A DNA stretch of 64,000 bases from positions 1,473,501 through 1,537,500 of the forward strand of contig NZ_CP128650.1 in assembly GCF_030644225.1 (NCBI RefSeq). The letters run 5' to 3'. The position numbers were made by a program, and so were the translations under genes. Source of the DNA: Selenomonas dianae (GTDB lineage Bacteria; Bacillota; Negativicutes; Selenomonadales; Selenomonadaceae). Shown one piece after another: positions 46,004 to 55,752 of the stretch. Position 1 is the first letter of the stretch; every line of letters starts with the position of its first letter. The notes below the pieces were generated by a model. It worked only from the letters and a program-made list of their open reading frames with translations. It was not told where the DNA came from and made no database searches.

Positions 46004-46870
46004 TTACTGCATCTGCGCAGCAACCTCCGCAGCGAAATCTTCCTGCTTCTTTTCGATCCCCTCACCGAGCTGGAAACGTGTAAATGCCTTGATCTCGACG
46101 CCGCCGAGCACATCCGCGATCTTCTTCTCCGGATCCTTCACGAACTTCTGCTCAAGCAGGCAAACCTCTTCGTAGAACTTGTTGATACGCCCCTCGACCA
46201 TCTTCTCAATGATCTTCTCGGGCTTGCCCTCCTCAAGTGCCTGCTTGCGAAGCACTTCCTTTTCATGCTCAATGTGATCTGCCGTCACGCCGGAGCGGTC
46301 GATCGCAAGCGGCGATGCCGCCGCAATCTGCATGGCAATATCCTTGCCGAGCTGCTCGTCGCCACCCGAGAGTTCCACGAGTACGCCGATCTTGCCGCCC
46401 ATATGGATGTACGTCGCAACGCGTCCCGCACTCTCATAGCGCACAAAGCGGCGCAGCGAAATCTTCTCGCCGATCGTCGCCGTCGCCTCGGTGATGAGCG
46501 ATGCGACATCCTTGCCGTCGAGCGTGCTTGCATTCAGTGCATCAAGATCTGCGGGATTCGTTTCTGCGATGTGCTGTGCAACCTTCGCGCTCAGCGCACG
46601 GAACTGTTCATTGCCCGCCGCAAAGTCCGTCTCGCAGTTGATCTCAACGACCGCGCCGACCTTTGCATCCGGTGCGAGATACGCCGTCACAGCCCCCTCA
46701 GCCGCGATGCGCCCCGCCTTCTTCTCCGCCTTTGCAATGCCCTTCTCACGCAGATAGTCGATCGCCTTCTGCATATCGCCGTCCGTCTCGGCGAGCGCCT
46801 TCTTGCAGTCCATCATTCCTGCGCCCGTACGCTCGCGCAGTTCCTTCACCATTGCAGCACTGATTGCCAT
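46004..46870 (-). CDS. tsf: Translation elongation factor Ts
   Basis: 288 residues from ATG 46870 ([16 protein letters not shown] upstream). [16 protein letters not shown] and [15 protein letters not shown] (N-terminal) and the core [11 protein letters not shown] are typical. Nucleotide exchange factor for EF-Tu. Follows rpsB after a hairpin. Confidence 0.97.
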   Translation of the reverse strand: MAISAAMVKELRERTGAGMMDCKKALAETDGDMQKAIDYLREKGIAKAEKKAGRIAAEGAVTAYLAPDAKVGAVVEINCETDFAAGNEQFRALSAKVAQHIAETNPADLDALNASTLDGKDVASLITEATATIGEKISLRRFVRYESAGRVATYIHMGGKIGVLVELSGGDEQLGKDIAMQIAAASPLAIDRSGVTADHIEHEKEVLRKQALEEGKPEKIIEKMVEGRINKFYEEVCLLEQKFVKDPEKKIADVLGGVEIKAFTRFQLGEGIEKKQEDFAAEVAAQMQ

Positions 46871-46900
46871 TGTAGTTCCTCCCAATACATTCATAAAAAA

Positions 46901-46930
46901 GGGGCAAGGGATAACACTCCCTTACCCCTC
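46901..46930 (-). terminator. Hairpin between rpsB and tsf
   Basis: AGGGG-cAAGGG / CCCTTa-CCCCT stem with T6 on the minus strand; likely an attenuator lowering tsf relative to rpsB. Confidence 0.7.
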
Positions 46931-46940
46931 GTTTCATTCT

Positions 46941-47651
46941 TTACTCAGCCGCAGCCGTCTCCTGCGCGCCGCCCTGGTTGCCCTCAAGCACAGCATCCGC
47001 CATGCAGCCCGTGAGGAGCTTCACCGCACGGATCGCATCGTCGTTGCCCGGGATTACATAGTCGATCTCATCCGGATCGCAGTTCGTGTCAACGATCGCA
47101 ACAATGGGGATGTTCAGCTTGCGTGCCTCGGCGACTGCAATCCGCTCCTTGCGCGGGTCAACAACGAAGAGTGCGCCCGGCAGACGGTTCATATCCTTGA
47201 TGCCGCCCAGATAGCGCTCAAGCTTCTCCTTCTCGTGACGGAGCCCCTGCACTTCCTTCTTCGTCAGCACCTCAAACGTGCCGTTTTCCTCCATCTCCTC
47301 AAGCGTCTTGAGGCGGTGGATACGGCGCTGGATCGTCTGGAAGTTCGTCATCATGCCGCCGAGCCAACGCTCGTTGACATAGAACATATTCGCACGCAGA
47401 GCCTCCTCACGGATTGCCTCCTGCGCCTGCTTCTTCGTACCGATGAAGAGAACGGACTTGCCCTCCTGCGCAACGCTGCGGAGAAAGTTGTACGCCTCGT
47501 CTACCTTGCGCACCGTCTTCTGCAGGTCGATGATGTAGATGCCGTTGCGCTCCGTGAAGATGTAACGTGCCATCTTCGGATTCCAGCGGCGCGTCTGGTG
47601 TCCGAAGTGGACACCTGCCTCCAGAAGCTGCTTCATAGAAATTACTGCCAT
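46941..47651 (-). CDS. rpsB: 30S ribosomal protein S2
   Basis: 236 residues from ATG 47651 ([15 protein letters not shown] 8 bases upstream); the 20-residue upstream extension is unsupported. [15 protein letters not shown] and [15 protein letters not shown] are diagnostic. First gene of the long operon, with its own strong promoter. Confidence 0.97.
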   Translation of the reverse strand: MAVISMKQLLEAGVHFGHQTRRWNPKMARYIFTERNGIYIIDLQKTVRKVDEAYNFLRSVAQEGKSVLFIGTKKQAQEAIREEALRANMFYVNERWLGGMMTNFQTIQRRIHRLKTLEEMEENGTFEVLTKKEVQGLRHEKEKLERYLGGIKDMNRLPGALFVVDPRKERIAVAEARKLNIPIVAIVDTNCDPDEIDYVIPGNDDAIRAVKLLTGCMADAVLEGNQGGAQETAAAE

Positions 47652-47748
47652 GGAAAATACCTCCTGTTGTTCTTCCACGTCCCTCATCTGCCGCACCACC
47701 GCGCAGAGCACGGCACAGAGCGGCTATCGGGTACGCGTGATTTTTTAA

Positions 47749-47775
47749 GGAATCGCTGAATTTATCAGTGCTTCC
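47749..47775. repeat. 27-bp minimal copy of the palindromic-ended repeat in the rpsB leader
   Basis: GGAATCGCTGA-ATTTA-TCAGTGCTTCC: only the two ends of the 161-bp element, flanked by TA. It forms a hairpin about 10 bases after the predicted rpsB transcription start. Confidence 0.75.
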
Positions 47776-47790
47776 TAAACACTGCGAAAC

Positions 47791-47819
47791 ATTATAGCAT
47801 AAGAAATACTGCGTGACAA
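47791..47819 (-). promoter_or_regulatory. Promoter of the rpsB operon
   Basis: TTGTCA (47819-47814) and TATAAT (47796-47791) with a 17-bp spacer and an extended TGC before the -10. Confidence 0.8.
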
Positions 47820-47847
47820 CGTTCCTGTGATATTTTTTTACAAAAAA

Positions 47848-47870
47848 ATGGAGAGCAAACCGCTCCCCAT
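47848..47870 (-). terminator. Terminator after sepF
   Basis: ATGGaGAGC / GCTCcCCAT stem with one mismatch and T7 on the minus strand. Confidence 0.7.
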
Positions 47871-47893
47871 CTTCCGAATTTCGTTCATCATGC

Positions 47894-48421
47894 TCAATGC
47901 GGCTTTGCCTGCATCTCCGTTACATCCACACCCTTCGGGGCGTACAGAATGATTGTACTCGATACGACACGCGCCGTACCGTGGAGAACATAGCAGGCAC
48001 CGTTCAGGAAGTCGCAGACGCGACGGCGCTCCGGCTCACTCAGGCAGTCAAAATTGACCGTCACCGCGATCCCCTGTTTCAGCTGAGCCACTGCCGTACC
48101 AACATCATCGTAGCGGCGCGGGCGGTGAATGCGCACCTTGAGCTCTGCCACCTTCGTCGTATGAACCGTCAGCGGTGTCCCGCCGTCTCCGGTCGAGGGG
48201 GGACGCTGTGCGGACGCGGATGTGCCATACCCCGCCGCAAAGGAAACAGTACCGCCATTCGCCACGCGACGCTCGGTCATCATCGTATGCTGCGCCGATG
48301 TCTGCTGTATGGGCTGCTCCTCTTCCTCCTCGTACACATCCTCCTCGGCAGCGGGGATAAATGAGTCTACAACGCGCGAGGTCATATCCTTCACTCGTGA
48401 AAACAACGAATTTGCACCCAT
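47894..48421 (-). CDS. sepF: Cell division protein SepF
   Basis: 175 residues. An N-terminal amphipathic helix (SLFSRVKDMTSRVVDS), a disordered acidic/Thr-rich linker and the C-terminal SepF dimer domain (VNFDCLSEPERRRVCDFLNG). FtsZ-binding membrane anchor. GGAAGG before the ATG; monocistronic. Confidence 0.93.
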   Translation of the reverse strand: MGANSLFSRVKDMTSRVVDSFIPAAEEDVYEEEEEQPIQQTSAQHTMMTERRVANGGTVSFAAGYGTSASAQRPPSTGDGGTPLTVHTTKVAELKVRIHRPRRYDDVGTAVAQLKQGIAVTVNFDCLSEPERRRVCDFLNGACYVLHGTARVVSSTIILYAPKGVDVTEMQAKPH

Positions 48422-48577
48422 TTATCTCTTCCTTCCTTAAATAGATGTAATTTCCACACGATTAGTGACAAGTTCTCAATTCCGTAACGGTGTCATACTA
48501 TCACATTTCTTTCAGAAATGCAAGACATCCACGATGAAAGCAAAATTTCCCGCCCATAGCATGACTTTTCTACTATG

Positions 48578-50392
48578 TTACTTACGTGCATTCTTTGCCG
48601 CACGGCCACGCGCCGTACGATCCAAAATTGCCTTGCGCAGCCGAATATTTTCGGGCGTCACCTCAACCAGCTCATCGTCGTTGATGTACTCAAGCGCCTG
48701 CTCCAAACTGAGAATGCGCGGCGGCGTGAGACGGATCGCCTCATCCGAGGCAGAGGTACGCATATTCGTGACATTCTTCTTCTTGCACGGATTGATGTCC
48801 ATGTCAATATCACGCGTATTCTCACCGACAATCATTCCCTCATATACCTGCTGCCCCGGTGAGATAAACATGGTTCCGCGATCTTGCAGCGAGAAAATAC
48901 CGTAGCCCGTCGTTTCCCCCTGCTCAAATGCCACGAGAGAACCGTGCGAGCGGCCGTTCATATCGCCCTTGTACGGAACATACCCATGGAATACATGGTT
49001 CATGATTCCGTTGCCCTTCGTGCTCGTCAGCAGTTCCGAACGGAAGCCGATCAGACCGCGTGCGGGGATGAAGAACTCCATGCGGATGTAGCCCGAGAGC
49101 TCCGTCATGTTCGACAGCTCCGCCTTGCGCGTACCAAGAGCCTCCATCACCGAACCCATGTACTCCTGCGGCACCTCGACCGTCAGATTCTCCATCGGCT
49201 CGCATTTCTGCCCGTTGATCGTCTTATAGACGACCTCGGGCTTGCCGACCTGCAGCTCATAGCCCTCGCGGCGCATCTGCTCAATCAGAATGGAGAGATG
49301 CAGTTCGCCGCGCCCCGAGACCTTGAACACGTCCGCAGAGTCCGTCTCCTCGACGCGCATCGCCACGTTCGTCTCGATCTCCTTGAAAAGGCGGTCGCGA
49401 ATGTGACGCGAGGTGACAAACTGCCCCTCGCGCCCGGCAAAGGGGCTCGTATTGACGCCGAACGTCATTGAGAGCGTCGGCTCGTCAATATTGATCGATG
49501 GCAGCGCCTCCGGATTCTCGGCATCCGCCACCGTATAACCGATGCTGACATCTCCAAGCCCCGTCAGTGCGACGATCTCGCCCATGCCCGCCACATTCAC
49601 GTCAACGCGCCGAAGCCCCTGATAGACATAGACCTTGCCGACCTTTGCCTTTGTTTCATGATCGCCGCTGATAATGACGACATTCTGGTTGGGGCGCACC
49701 GTTCCACGAATGATACGGCCAATGGCGACACGCCCCACATAGTCGTCCGCCTCCAGCGTCGTCACCATCATCTGCAGAGGGCCTTCCGCATCCCCCTGCG
49801 GTGCCGGAATCTCCTTTACAATCGTCTGCATCAGAGGCTCCAGATTGTCGCTCTCATCCTCCATCTTGAACTTTGCGACACCATCACGCGCCGTCGCATA
49901 GATCACGGGGAAGTCCAGCTGATCGTCGTCCGCGTCAAGTTCCATGAACAGCTCCAGAACCTCGTCATAGACATCATCCACGCGCTGATCGGGACGGTCA
50001 ATCTTATTGATGACCACAATCGGCTTGAGTTTCTGCTCAAGCGCCTTACGCAGCACATACTTCGTCTGCGGCATCGGACCCTCGAACGCATCAACAAGCA
50101 GGAGAACACCGTCCACCATATTGAGAACGCGCTCCACCTCGCCACCAAAATCCGCGTGACCCGGCGTATCCACAATATTGATCTTGATACCGTCATAGAG
50201 AATCGCCGTATTCTTCGAGAGGATCGTAATGCCGCGCTCGCGCTCAATATCCCCCGAGTCCATCACGCGCTCACTGACCTGCTCATTCGAGCGAAATACG
50301 TGGCTCTGACGCAGCATGGCATCCACGAGCGTCGTCTTGCCGTGATCGACGTGCGCAATGATTGCGATGTTGCGCAGTTTTTCATTCGTCAT
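48578..50392 (-). CDS. typA: Ribosome-associated GTPase TypA/BipA
   Basis: 604 residues from ATG 50392 ([14 protein letters not shown] upstream). G1 [10 protein letters not shown]3 DTPGHADF, G4 NKIDRPDQR, then EF-G-like domains and the BipA C-terminal domain. The frame extends 36 codons upstream without support. Confidence 0.96.
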   Translation of the reverse strand: MTNEKLRNIAIIAHVDHGKTTLVDAMLRQSHVFRSNEQVSERVMDSGDIERERGITILSKNTAILYDGIKINIVDTPGHADFGGEVERVLNMVDGVLLLVDAFEGPMPQTKYVLRKALEQKLKPIVVINKIDRPDQRVDDVYDEVLELFMELDADDDQLDFPVIYATARDGVAKFKMEDESDNLEPLMQTIVKEIPAPQGDAEGPLQMMVTTLEADDYVGRVAIGRIIRGTVRPNQNVVIISGDHETKAKVGKVYVYQGLRRVDVNVAGMGEIVALTGLGDVSIGYTVADAENPEALPSINIDEPTLSMTFGVNTSPFAGREGQFVTSRHIRDRLFKEIETNVAMRVEETDSADVFKVSGRGELHLSILIEQMRREGYELQVGKPEVVYKTINGQKCEPMENLTVEVPQEYMGSVMEALGTRKAELSNMTELSGYIRMEFFIPARGLIGFRSELLTSTKGNGIMNHVFHGYVPYKGDMNGRSHGSLVAFEQGETTGYGIFSLQDRGTMFISPGQQVYEGMIVGENTRDIDMDINPCKKKNVTNMRTSASDEAIRLTPPRILSLEQALEYINDDELVEVTPENIRLRKAILDRTARGRAAKNARK

Positions 50393-50441
50393 ATGTGAAA
50401 TGTGCCTCCCCAAAATTTCCGTGCAAAAAGATAGCGTGTCT

Positions 50442-50470
50442 ATCTTATTATAGGCACGCCGCTTTGTCAA
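50442..50470 (-). promoter_or_regulatory. Promoter of typA
   Basis: TTGACA (50470-50465) and TAAGAT (50447-50442), spacer 17 bp. The leader begins with an AAGATAG/CTATCTT hairpin (50428-50446). Confidence 0.7.
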
Positions 50471-50490
50471 TATCTTTATAAGCTGCTGCT

Positions 50491-50535
50491 GGGGAAGCAC
50501 TGATAAATTCAGCGCCGCCGTCTTATCGCCAAAGA
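50491..50535 (-). repeat. Truncated repeat copy between typA and the accessory island
   Basis: GGGGAAGCACTGATAAATTCAGC and CGCCGTCTTA match the right-end 40 bases of the 161-bp element on the minus strand, then similarity stops. This 172-bp gap holds the fragment and the typA promoter. Confidence 0.7.
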
Positions 50536-50564
50536 TCTTGCGCGGATCGTTATTGCCGCACGCC

Positions 50565-51830
50565 TCAATCCGTCACAGTTCCTTCGGTTGCGGGAATGAG
50601 TTGTGACAAATATGGCACGTCCTTGTCATGCGGCACCAATTCTTTTAGCTCGTCCAGTTTCCTCTTCGCCTTTTCGATTTGCCCTTGCATCGCATAGATC
50701 TTCACTCTCCGCTTCTGAAAAGCGATCCACCTCTCCGAATCCTCTGCGGCTGCAGAGGAAAGCTCTCCGATATTGCAGTAATCCTCCACTTGCTCATTCG
50801 ATACTTCGCTAAGCGAGAGCAGCCAGCCCGCAATCCCTTTGAAAAGCTCTTTTCGAGAATCTTGAATACTCTGTGGATTTTCACTATGATATACGCCGAA
50901 ATTCTCCCACGCCATCAGTTGATGTGTGTACCGGCAGCTGACCATTTCAATGAAATACCGCAGTTTCTCCGAGTCAGGCATCTGCGCATTCAATAAAAGA
51001 TTGGCGGTATCCCGAAGCGCGTTCATATATACTCCATATAAAAAATCCCGATTGCGCTGACTGACGGGACCGAACGCGTTTAAGTAGTCCATGGCGGCTT
51101 CATGCAAAATCTGATCGCATTGAATGCGCTGCGGATGCATGGTATAAGACGTAGATTTGGGGGACATATAATACTTATGCAGCGACCGCGGCAAAATTCC
51201 GACGCGTCTCGCATTTTGAAACACACGCATCGTATTGAACGTATCGCCGCCGTAAGCGACAGGGTAGTTCGGGCAATCTTCATGTCTTGTGATATAGTTC
51301 CGAAGGGATCTTCCTTTATATAATTTTCCCCAACAGGTTCTCATAAAACAATGATAGTACGGAAATAGTTCCGCAAATTGCTGCCCCTCCAAGATCAGCG
51401 TCGCATGGAGCAAACGCTGACTGACCAATCTGTTCTCTTGTGCCGTATCCAGGAAATCATTGCCGCAGCAGGCAACGTCCAAGTCGTTCTCCTGCATAAA
51501 ATCAAGCATTTCCTCAAAAAATGTCGGCAGATATTCGTCGTCAGCATCGAGTTCACAAAAATAATCGTCGTCCCCCACATGAAGCGGCAAATCGATATAT
51601 TCCGCACTGCCGTCCCAAACGTGATTCACTTCGTTATAAAATGGAACAATGCGGCGATCCAATTTCGCATACGCCTCGATAATCCGGCGGGTGGCGCCGC
51701 CGTCTGTGGAGCCATTGTCACACAGATAGTAGATATAGTCCGTATGCGTCTGATGAAGGACGCTGTCCACAGCACGCTGCAATGTTTCGGAGGCATTATA
51801 AGCGTGCGTTCGTATATATATCTTCTTCAT
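50565..51830 (-). CDS. GT2-family glycosyltransferase with C-terminal helical domain
   Basis: 421 residues from ATG 51830 (MKKIYIRTHAYN; AAAGGGG upstream). GT-A fold: IRTHAYNASETLQRAVDSVL, LCDNGSTDGG, ELDADDEYLP (DxD type) and a later HxxxY. The last third is a helical, TPR-like region. Sugar and acceptor unknown. Last gene of the accessory island; nearest neighbours are a MITE end and a truncated repeat. Confidence 0.87.
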   Translation of the reverse strand: MKKIYIRTHAYNASETLQRAVDSVLHQTHTDYIYYLCDNGSTDGGATRRIIEAYAKLDRRIVPFYNEVNHVWDGSAEYIDLPLHVGDDDYFCELDADDEYLPTFFEEMLDFMQENDLDVACCGNDFLDTAQENRLVSQRLLHATLILEGQQFAELFPYYHCFMRTCWGKLYKGRSLRNYITRHEDCPNYPVAYGGDTFNTMRVFQNARRVGILPRSLHKYYMSPKSTSYTMHPQRIQCDQILHEAAMDYLNAFGPVSQRNRDFLYGVYMNALRDTANLLLNAQMPDSEKLRYFIEMVSCRYTHQLMAWENFGVYHSENPQSIQDSRKELFKGIAGWLLSLSEVSNEQVEDYCNIGELSSAAAEDSERWIAFQKRRVKIYAMQGQIEKAKRKLDELKELVPHDKDVPYLSQLIPATEGTVTD

Positions 51831-51858
51831 AGCAGCCCCTTTCATTGATATGTTCCAT

Positions 51859-51873
51859 TTTATCAGTGATTCC
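51859..51873. repeat. Solitary end of the repeat family
   Basis: TTTATCAGTGATTCC followed by TA, 14 of 15 identical to the right end of the 161-bp element; the rest is missing. It overlaps the stop codon region of the methyltransferase gene, just upstream of the last glycosyltransferase. Confidence 0.55.
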
Positions 51874-52730
51874 TATACTTTTTCAAACAAAAACAAACGG
51901 TTGACCTCATGGCTTGGATCCGGATGCTGATCCTTGAGCGCAAAGCCGTTTTGCGCCAGCATATCAATCACTTCCTGCTCCGTGAAATGACTGACATAAG
52001 CCGAGGCACGTCTGCCCTCTATATCCGGAAACCGTTCCAGCGTCATATACGATAAAATAATTTTCTGTTTCGTTGTTGCAGCTACATGGCGCAGTAGGGA
52101 CTTGGTCGTGGTTAAAAACTCCAATATTCCGGTAAGCACAGCAACATCGGCGGATATATCGGGGAAATCCCCCGCATTCAAATCACATACGATGGTTTCA
52201 TCCGAACGTCGAATATAATCAATGGGATAGTATTCCACACAACTGGCAGGCAGAAGTGTTTTCAAAAACATCTCGCCGGCGCCATAATCAATGACCGAGT
52301 GAACATTTTCATCGATCCACATGGCAACATCCCTGTTCCGAATGCGCATCCGCTTCCAATCAGCGTTTTTATCCAACGCGGACCAAGTGACGTTCTCCAC
52401 TGTAAACAGCGCATACGAGAGGATCCGATCTTCCGAAATGCCCAAGTCCTCCAACTGCTTTTTTATTTCATGAAAGAACACCGCCGATGAAATCAAAACA
52501 TTGGCATTCGGATAAGCCGCCCTCATCTCCTGCGGCGAAAAAACCTTCCGTCCATTCTGTCCATGCTCCTGTTTTTCCGTATGATTATCGACAAGACAGG
52601 CGATCGGTATCTGATGTGCATCGCAATACGCGATGATTTTCGCCCCCATTCCCCCCATGCCAAACAGCGCAAGAGGACGCTCGGTCAATCGTAATTTGAG
52701 CCCTTCAGGGTCTTTCGGCTGTATCAACAT
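51873..52730 (-). CDS. Rossmann-domain plus SAM methyltransferase-like protein
   Basis: 285 residues from ATG 52730 (AAGGAAG upstream); a longer start at 52754 overlapping the ACP stop is possible. Residues about 15-105 form a domain with LFGMGGMG, VDNHTEKQ and EIKKQLEDLGISEDRI that recurs in the proteins at 54541 and 56904. The C-terminal half is a class I methyltransferase fold (SVIDYGAGEMFLKTLL, YYPIDYI, DVAVLTGILEFL). Substrate unknown. It follows the ACP gene directly. Confidence 0.75.
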   Translation of the reverse strand: MLIQPKDPEGLKLRLTERPLALFGMGGMGAKIIAYCDAHQIPIACLVDNHTEKQEHGQNGRKVFSPQEMRAAYPNANVLISSAVFFHEIKKQLEDLGISEDRILSYALFTVENVTWSALDKNADWKRMRIRNRDVAMWIDENVHSVIDYGAGEMFLKTLLPASCVEYYPIDYIRRSDETIVCDLNAGDFPDISADVAVLTGILEFLTTTKSLLRHVAATTKQKIILSYMTLERFPDIEGRRASAYVSHFTEQEVIDMLAQNGFALKDQHPDPSHEVNRLFLFEKV

Positions 52731-52750
52731 ACATTCTTCCTTCATCCTTC

Positions 52751-52990
52751 TCAAGCCATTTTGCTTTTCCTTACCAGTTCCGAAATAGCATCTGCATTGG
52801 CAAAGTTGACCGCCGTCAACGCCTCATCGGCAATTTCAACATCAAACGCATTCTCCAACTGTGCGGCCAAATGAAGAATTGCAAGGGAATCCAAAATACC
52901 ACTTTGGATTAGCTCGGTCGTTTCCGTTATTTCTTCATAGGGTCGGATCTCGTTCATGATCTCGATAATTTTTTTAACCACGGGGTACAC
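52751..52990 (-). CDS. Acyl/peptidyl carrier protein
   Basis: 79 residues, four-helix ACP fold with the phosphopantetheine site GILDSLAIL (Ser35). Next to a stand-alone adenylation enzyme, so most likely loaded by it. Closest in size and context to DltC or other free-standing PCPs; not the fatty-acid AcpP. Confidence 0.9.
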   Translation of the reverse strand: MYPVVKKIIEIMNEIRPYEEITETTELIQSGILDSLAILHLAAQLENAFDVEIADEALTAVNFANADAISELVRKSKMA

Positions 52991-53020
52991 CTCTCCATTG
53001 CGGCAGCGGTTCTGCCGGCT

Positions 53021-54532
53021 TTACCATTGTTCTTTCAGCTTAAGTCGATCAATCTTGCCGTTCGCATTGAGCGGCAGGGCTTCCAAATCCACGATAAGGG
53101 CAGGCAGCATATAATGCGGCAAACCGTTTTTCAAATGCTGATACAATGCTTTTTTGTCGATGTCCTCGGCAGCAACAAAAAGGATAATCCTCTGCTTTTC
53201 CGCATCATACAAAGCGCAGCTCTGCTTGACATCCCGATATGCGCTTGCCGCTGTCTCAATCTCCCCCAATTCAATTCGGTGTCCCATATGCTTGATCTGG
53301 TAATCCTTGCGCCCCAGGTACAGCAGTTCGCCATACTGATTATATCGTACCAAATCACCGGTACGATATATTTTTTCGGGGTACATCGTATTGAGCGGAT
53401 TCTGCGTGAATGCAGCAGCCGTTTTTTCGGGACTGCGATAATACCCATAAGACAGACAGGTTCCCCTGACGCACAGCTCGCCAATCTCTCCATCGGCAAC
53501 CGCCTCGTCCCGTTCGTTCAACACCAAAATTTCGGTGTTACGACAAGGAAATCCAATCGGAAGGCTTTCCGTATCCGAAAATTCACGTTCCACAATAAAA
53601 TAGGCGCAAACATCCGTAATCTCGGTAGGACCGTAGAGATTCGCGTACAAGGCATGGGGAAGGGCGCGCCGCCAAACATTCAACTGCGCGGTCGGCATCA
53701 CTTCACCGCAAAACAAAACCTTCTCGATCCCTTTGGGGCAGACCGTATCCAAGGCACCCGAGTTCGCAACAAGGACAAGCGCCGACGGCACCCAAAAGAT
53801 CGTATTGATCCCGACCTCATCCAGATAGCGGCACAGCCGTTTCGACGATAAGAATTTTTCCTCCGGAATGATGACCATTTTGCCGGCATTTTTGACGGTA
53901 CTGTAAATGTCAAGAATCGAATTGTCAAAGTAGAACGGCGCTTGGTTTCCAAACACCGTACGCTCGGAAAACGCAAACGTCTCCGCAAGCCACTCGGTAT
54001 AATCGATCACCGAACGGTGACTGACGACCACGCCTTTGGGTATGCCGGTGGAACCGGAGGTGAACATCACATACAGCGGATCGGTGTCGATCACCGTTCG
54101 CCGGATCTTGTCGAGGACACTGTCATCGACCGTCTGGGCATGCAGCTCTTCGAGATCCATCACCACGGCATCTACGGCAACCTCTGCAGCGGCTTCATGA
54201 TGCATCCGATCTGTGATGACGACGGCAGGACGCAGCGTGTCCATAATACTGTGCAGCCGTCCCTTCGGCATTGCCGTGTCCAGCGGCGTGTAGAAATTCC
54301 CGCTGTATGCCGCCGCAAAGAATGCGATGATGCAGTCCACACCTTTGGGTAAATACACGGCGACAGGCTGGCATTTTTTCCCGCCGACAGATGCAGCAAT
54401 GGCAGAGGCCAATGCCCGACTTTGCGATGCAAGCTGAGAAAAGGTCAACCCTCGCGCCGCATCCTGAACTGCAATTTTATCCGGGCAGTGCGCAGCAGAG
54501 TATTGTAAGTATTGGGTGACATTCGTAAGCAT
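53021..54532 (-). CDS. Stand-alone adenylation (AMP-binding) enzyme, DltA-like
   Basis: 503 residues, the length of DltA. Core motifs A3 FTSGSTGIPKGV, A5 NLYGPTEITD, A7 YRTGDLVRYN, A8 GHRIELGEIE and A10 PLNANGKIDRLKL are all intact. It activates an amino or carboxylic acid as adenylate and transfers it to the neighbouring carrier. Substrate not predictable here; no DltB is present. Confidence 0.88.
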   Translation of the reverse strand: MLTNVTQYLQYSAAHCPDKIAVQDAARGLTFSQLASQSRALASAIAASVGGKKCQPVAVYLPKGVDCIIAFFAAAYSGNFYTPLDTAMPKGRLHSIMDTLRPAVVITDRMHHEAAAEVAVDAVVMDLEELHAQTVDDSVLDKIRRTVIDTDPLYVMFTSGSTGIPKGVVVSHRSVIDYTEWLAETFAFSERTVFGNQAPFYFDNSILDIYSTVKNAGKMVIIPEEKFLSSKRLCRYLDEVGINTIFWVPSALVLVANSGALDTVCPKGIEKVLFCGEVMPTAQLNVWRRALPHALYANLYGPTEITDVCAYFIVEREFSDTESLPIGFPCRNTEILVLNERDEAVADGEIGELCVRGTCLSYGYYRSPEKTAAAFTQNPLNTMYPEKIYRTGDLVRYNQYGELLYLGRKDYQIKHMGHRIELGEIETAASAYRDVKQSCALYDAEKQRIILFVAAEDIDKKALYQHLKNGLPHYMLPALIVDLEALPLNANGKIDRLKLKEQW

Positions 54533-54540
54533 AGCATCCC

Positions 54541-55752
54541 CTACCCCATAACAGAGCGAATCGCCTCGGATTCATGAAAAAATTTCAACAGTTTGCGCCG
54601 ACCGGCATAGTTTGAGGTTTCATCGATCGTATTCGCTGCTGCAAACTCATCTGCCGTGAGCAGGAAGCTGGCATCTGCAACATGATAGTCCAGACCTTCG
54701 CGATCCAGAAAGCTGTACAGCTTCGTAAAATTCTCTTGGTACCTCGCTTTAAAATCCGTCCCGAAGAAGTGTTCCCCCTGCATATAGTTGACCGGCGGCA
54801 CGTAGAGAACAAGGGGAATCCCGTACTCATTCAAGAGGCGGATGGTCTTTTTCAAATACACGACCCCTTCCGTTTCCTCCTTGATGTGAAACAAATAGTT
54901 CATCTGCATATACAGCTTCTCGCTCGTATCGTCCTCCGTTTTCTTAAACGAGGCAAACGACTCCACTTGGAAGCGGCGGAACCGCTCTTCGGCAAGCTCT
55001 GCATACGCGGAGAACTCTGCCCGCGGGTGCTCTGTGGCGTCCACCAAGCGGCGCATTAACGTCGGGTGCTGCGTGCGCGGCATAAGATGCGCTTTTGGAG
55101 TCAATGCCTCCATCACCAACAATACTACGACTGCTATCGAATGTCCCCCCCGATCCAGCAGACTGCGGAGGATATGGTAATGCGCCTGCTGACCAAGGCC
55201 ATGCACCGCAAGCACCTTGCAGTGCTCTTGACCGAAGCTCATTTTCATCATATCGCCCAAGGAATCCGTCACTTGATCTGTCAATGCGATATGCGAGAAG
55301 GCACAGTCCCCCATAACCAGCATATGATCGCCGACCGTCCGTTGATATTCCGCAAGATACGCATCATAAATTGATAGATCAAAGGAGAACCAGTCCCGCC
55401 CCTCCTCCAGCCCCGCTTCGGTCAACTGATCTCTCATAGATCCGCTGTTTTCCGGCGAAACGAGGAAAACCTGCCGCCCCCGATAAGACAGGGCATCGCT
55501 CAGCGAGCAAATATCATAGGCATGGATGAGATGCCCCTGTTTCTCGGGATTGTTATCACAAAAAACAATCTTGTGAAATCCATGCTGTTCCAAGATGTGC
55601 AGCAGACAGCAGCCGCGTATTCCGGCACCGAAGATCACGATCCGACGTTCGGCGAGAATATCCCTGAGCCGTACAACCTCGGATTGAAAATATTGGTACA
55701 CGAGAGCATTCTCTGACGTGACCGGCCATGCAAAATTTATTTTTTCATGCAT
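54541..55752 (-). CDS. Rossmann-domain plus SGNH-like protein
   Basis: 403 residues from MHEKINFAW. An N-terminal domain (IFGAGIRG, CDNNPEKQG, then MRDQLTEAGL) is shared with the neighbours at 51873 and 56904. The rest resembles a DltD/SGNH hydrolase: LVMGDCAFSHIAL where Ser of GDS would be Cys, YVPPVNYM, and TIDETSNYAGRR near the end. Possible O-acyl transferase or esterase for the ACP-bound group; catalysis is uncertain. It overlaps the radical SAM gene by 8 bases. Confidence 0.65.
   Translation of the reverse strand: MHEKINFAWPVTSENALVYQYFQSEVVRLRDILAERRIVIFGAGIRGCCLLHILEQHGFHKIVFCDNNPEKQGHLIHAYDICSLSDALSYRGRQVFLVSPENSGSMRDQLTEAGLEEGRDWFSFDLSIYDAYLAEYQRTVGDHMLVMGDCAFSHIALTDQVTDSLGDMMKMSFGQEHCKVLAVHGLGQQAHYHILRSLLDRGGHSIAVVVLLVMEALTPKAHLMPRTQHPTLMRRLVDATEHPRAEFSAYAELAEERFRRFQVESFASFKKTEDDTSEKLYMQMNYLFHIKEETEGVVYLKKTIRLLNEYGIPLVLYVPPVNYMQGEHFFGTDFKARYQENFTKLYSFLDREGLDYHVADASFLLTADEFAAANTIDETSNYAGRRKLLKFFHESEAIRSVMG

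Noticed and set aside
50393-50500. 36-codon extension of typA
   Set aside because: It covers the promoter and a truncated repeat; TypA normally begins with the MTNEKLRN-like segment.
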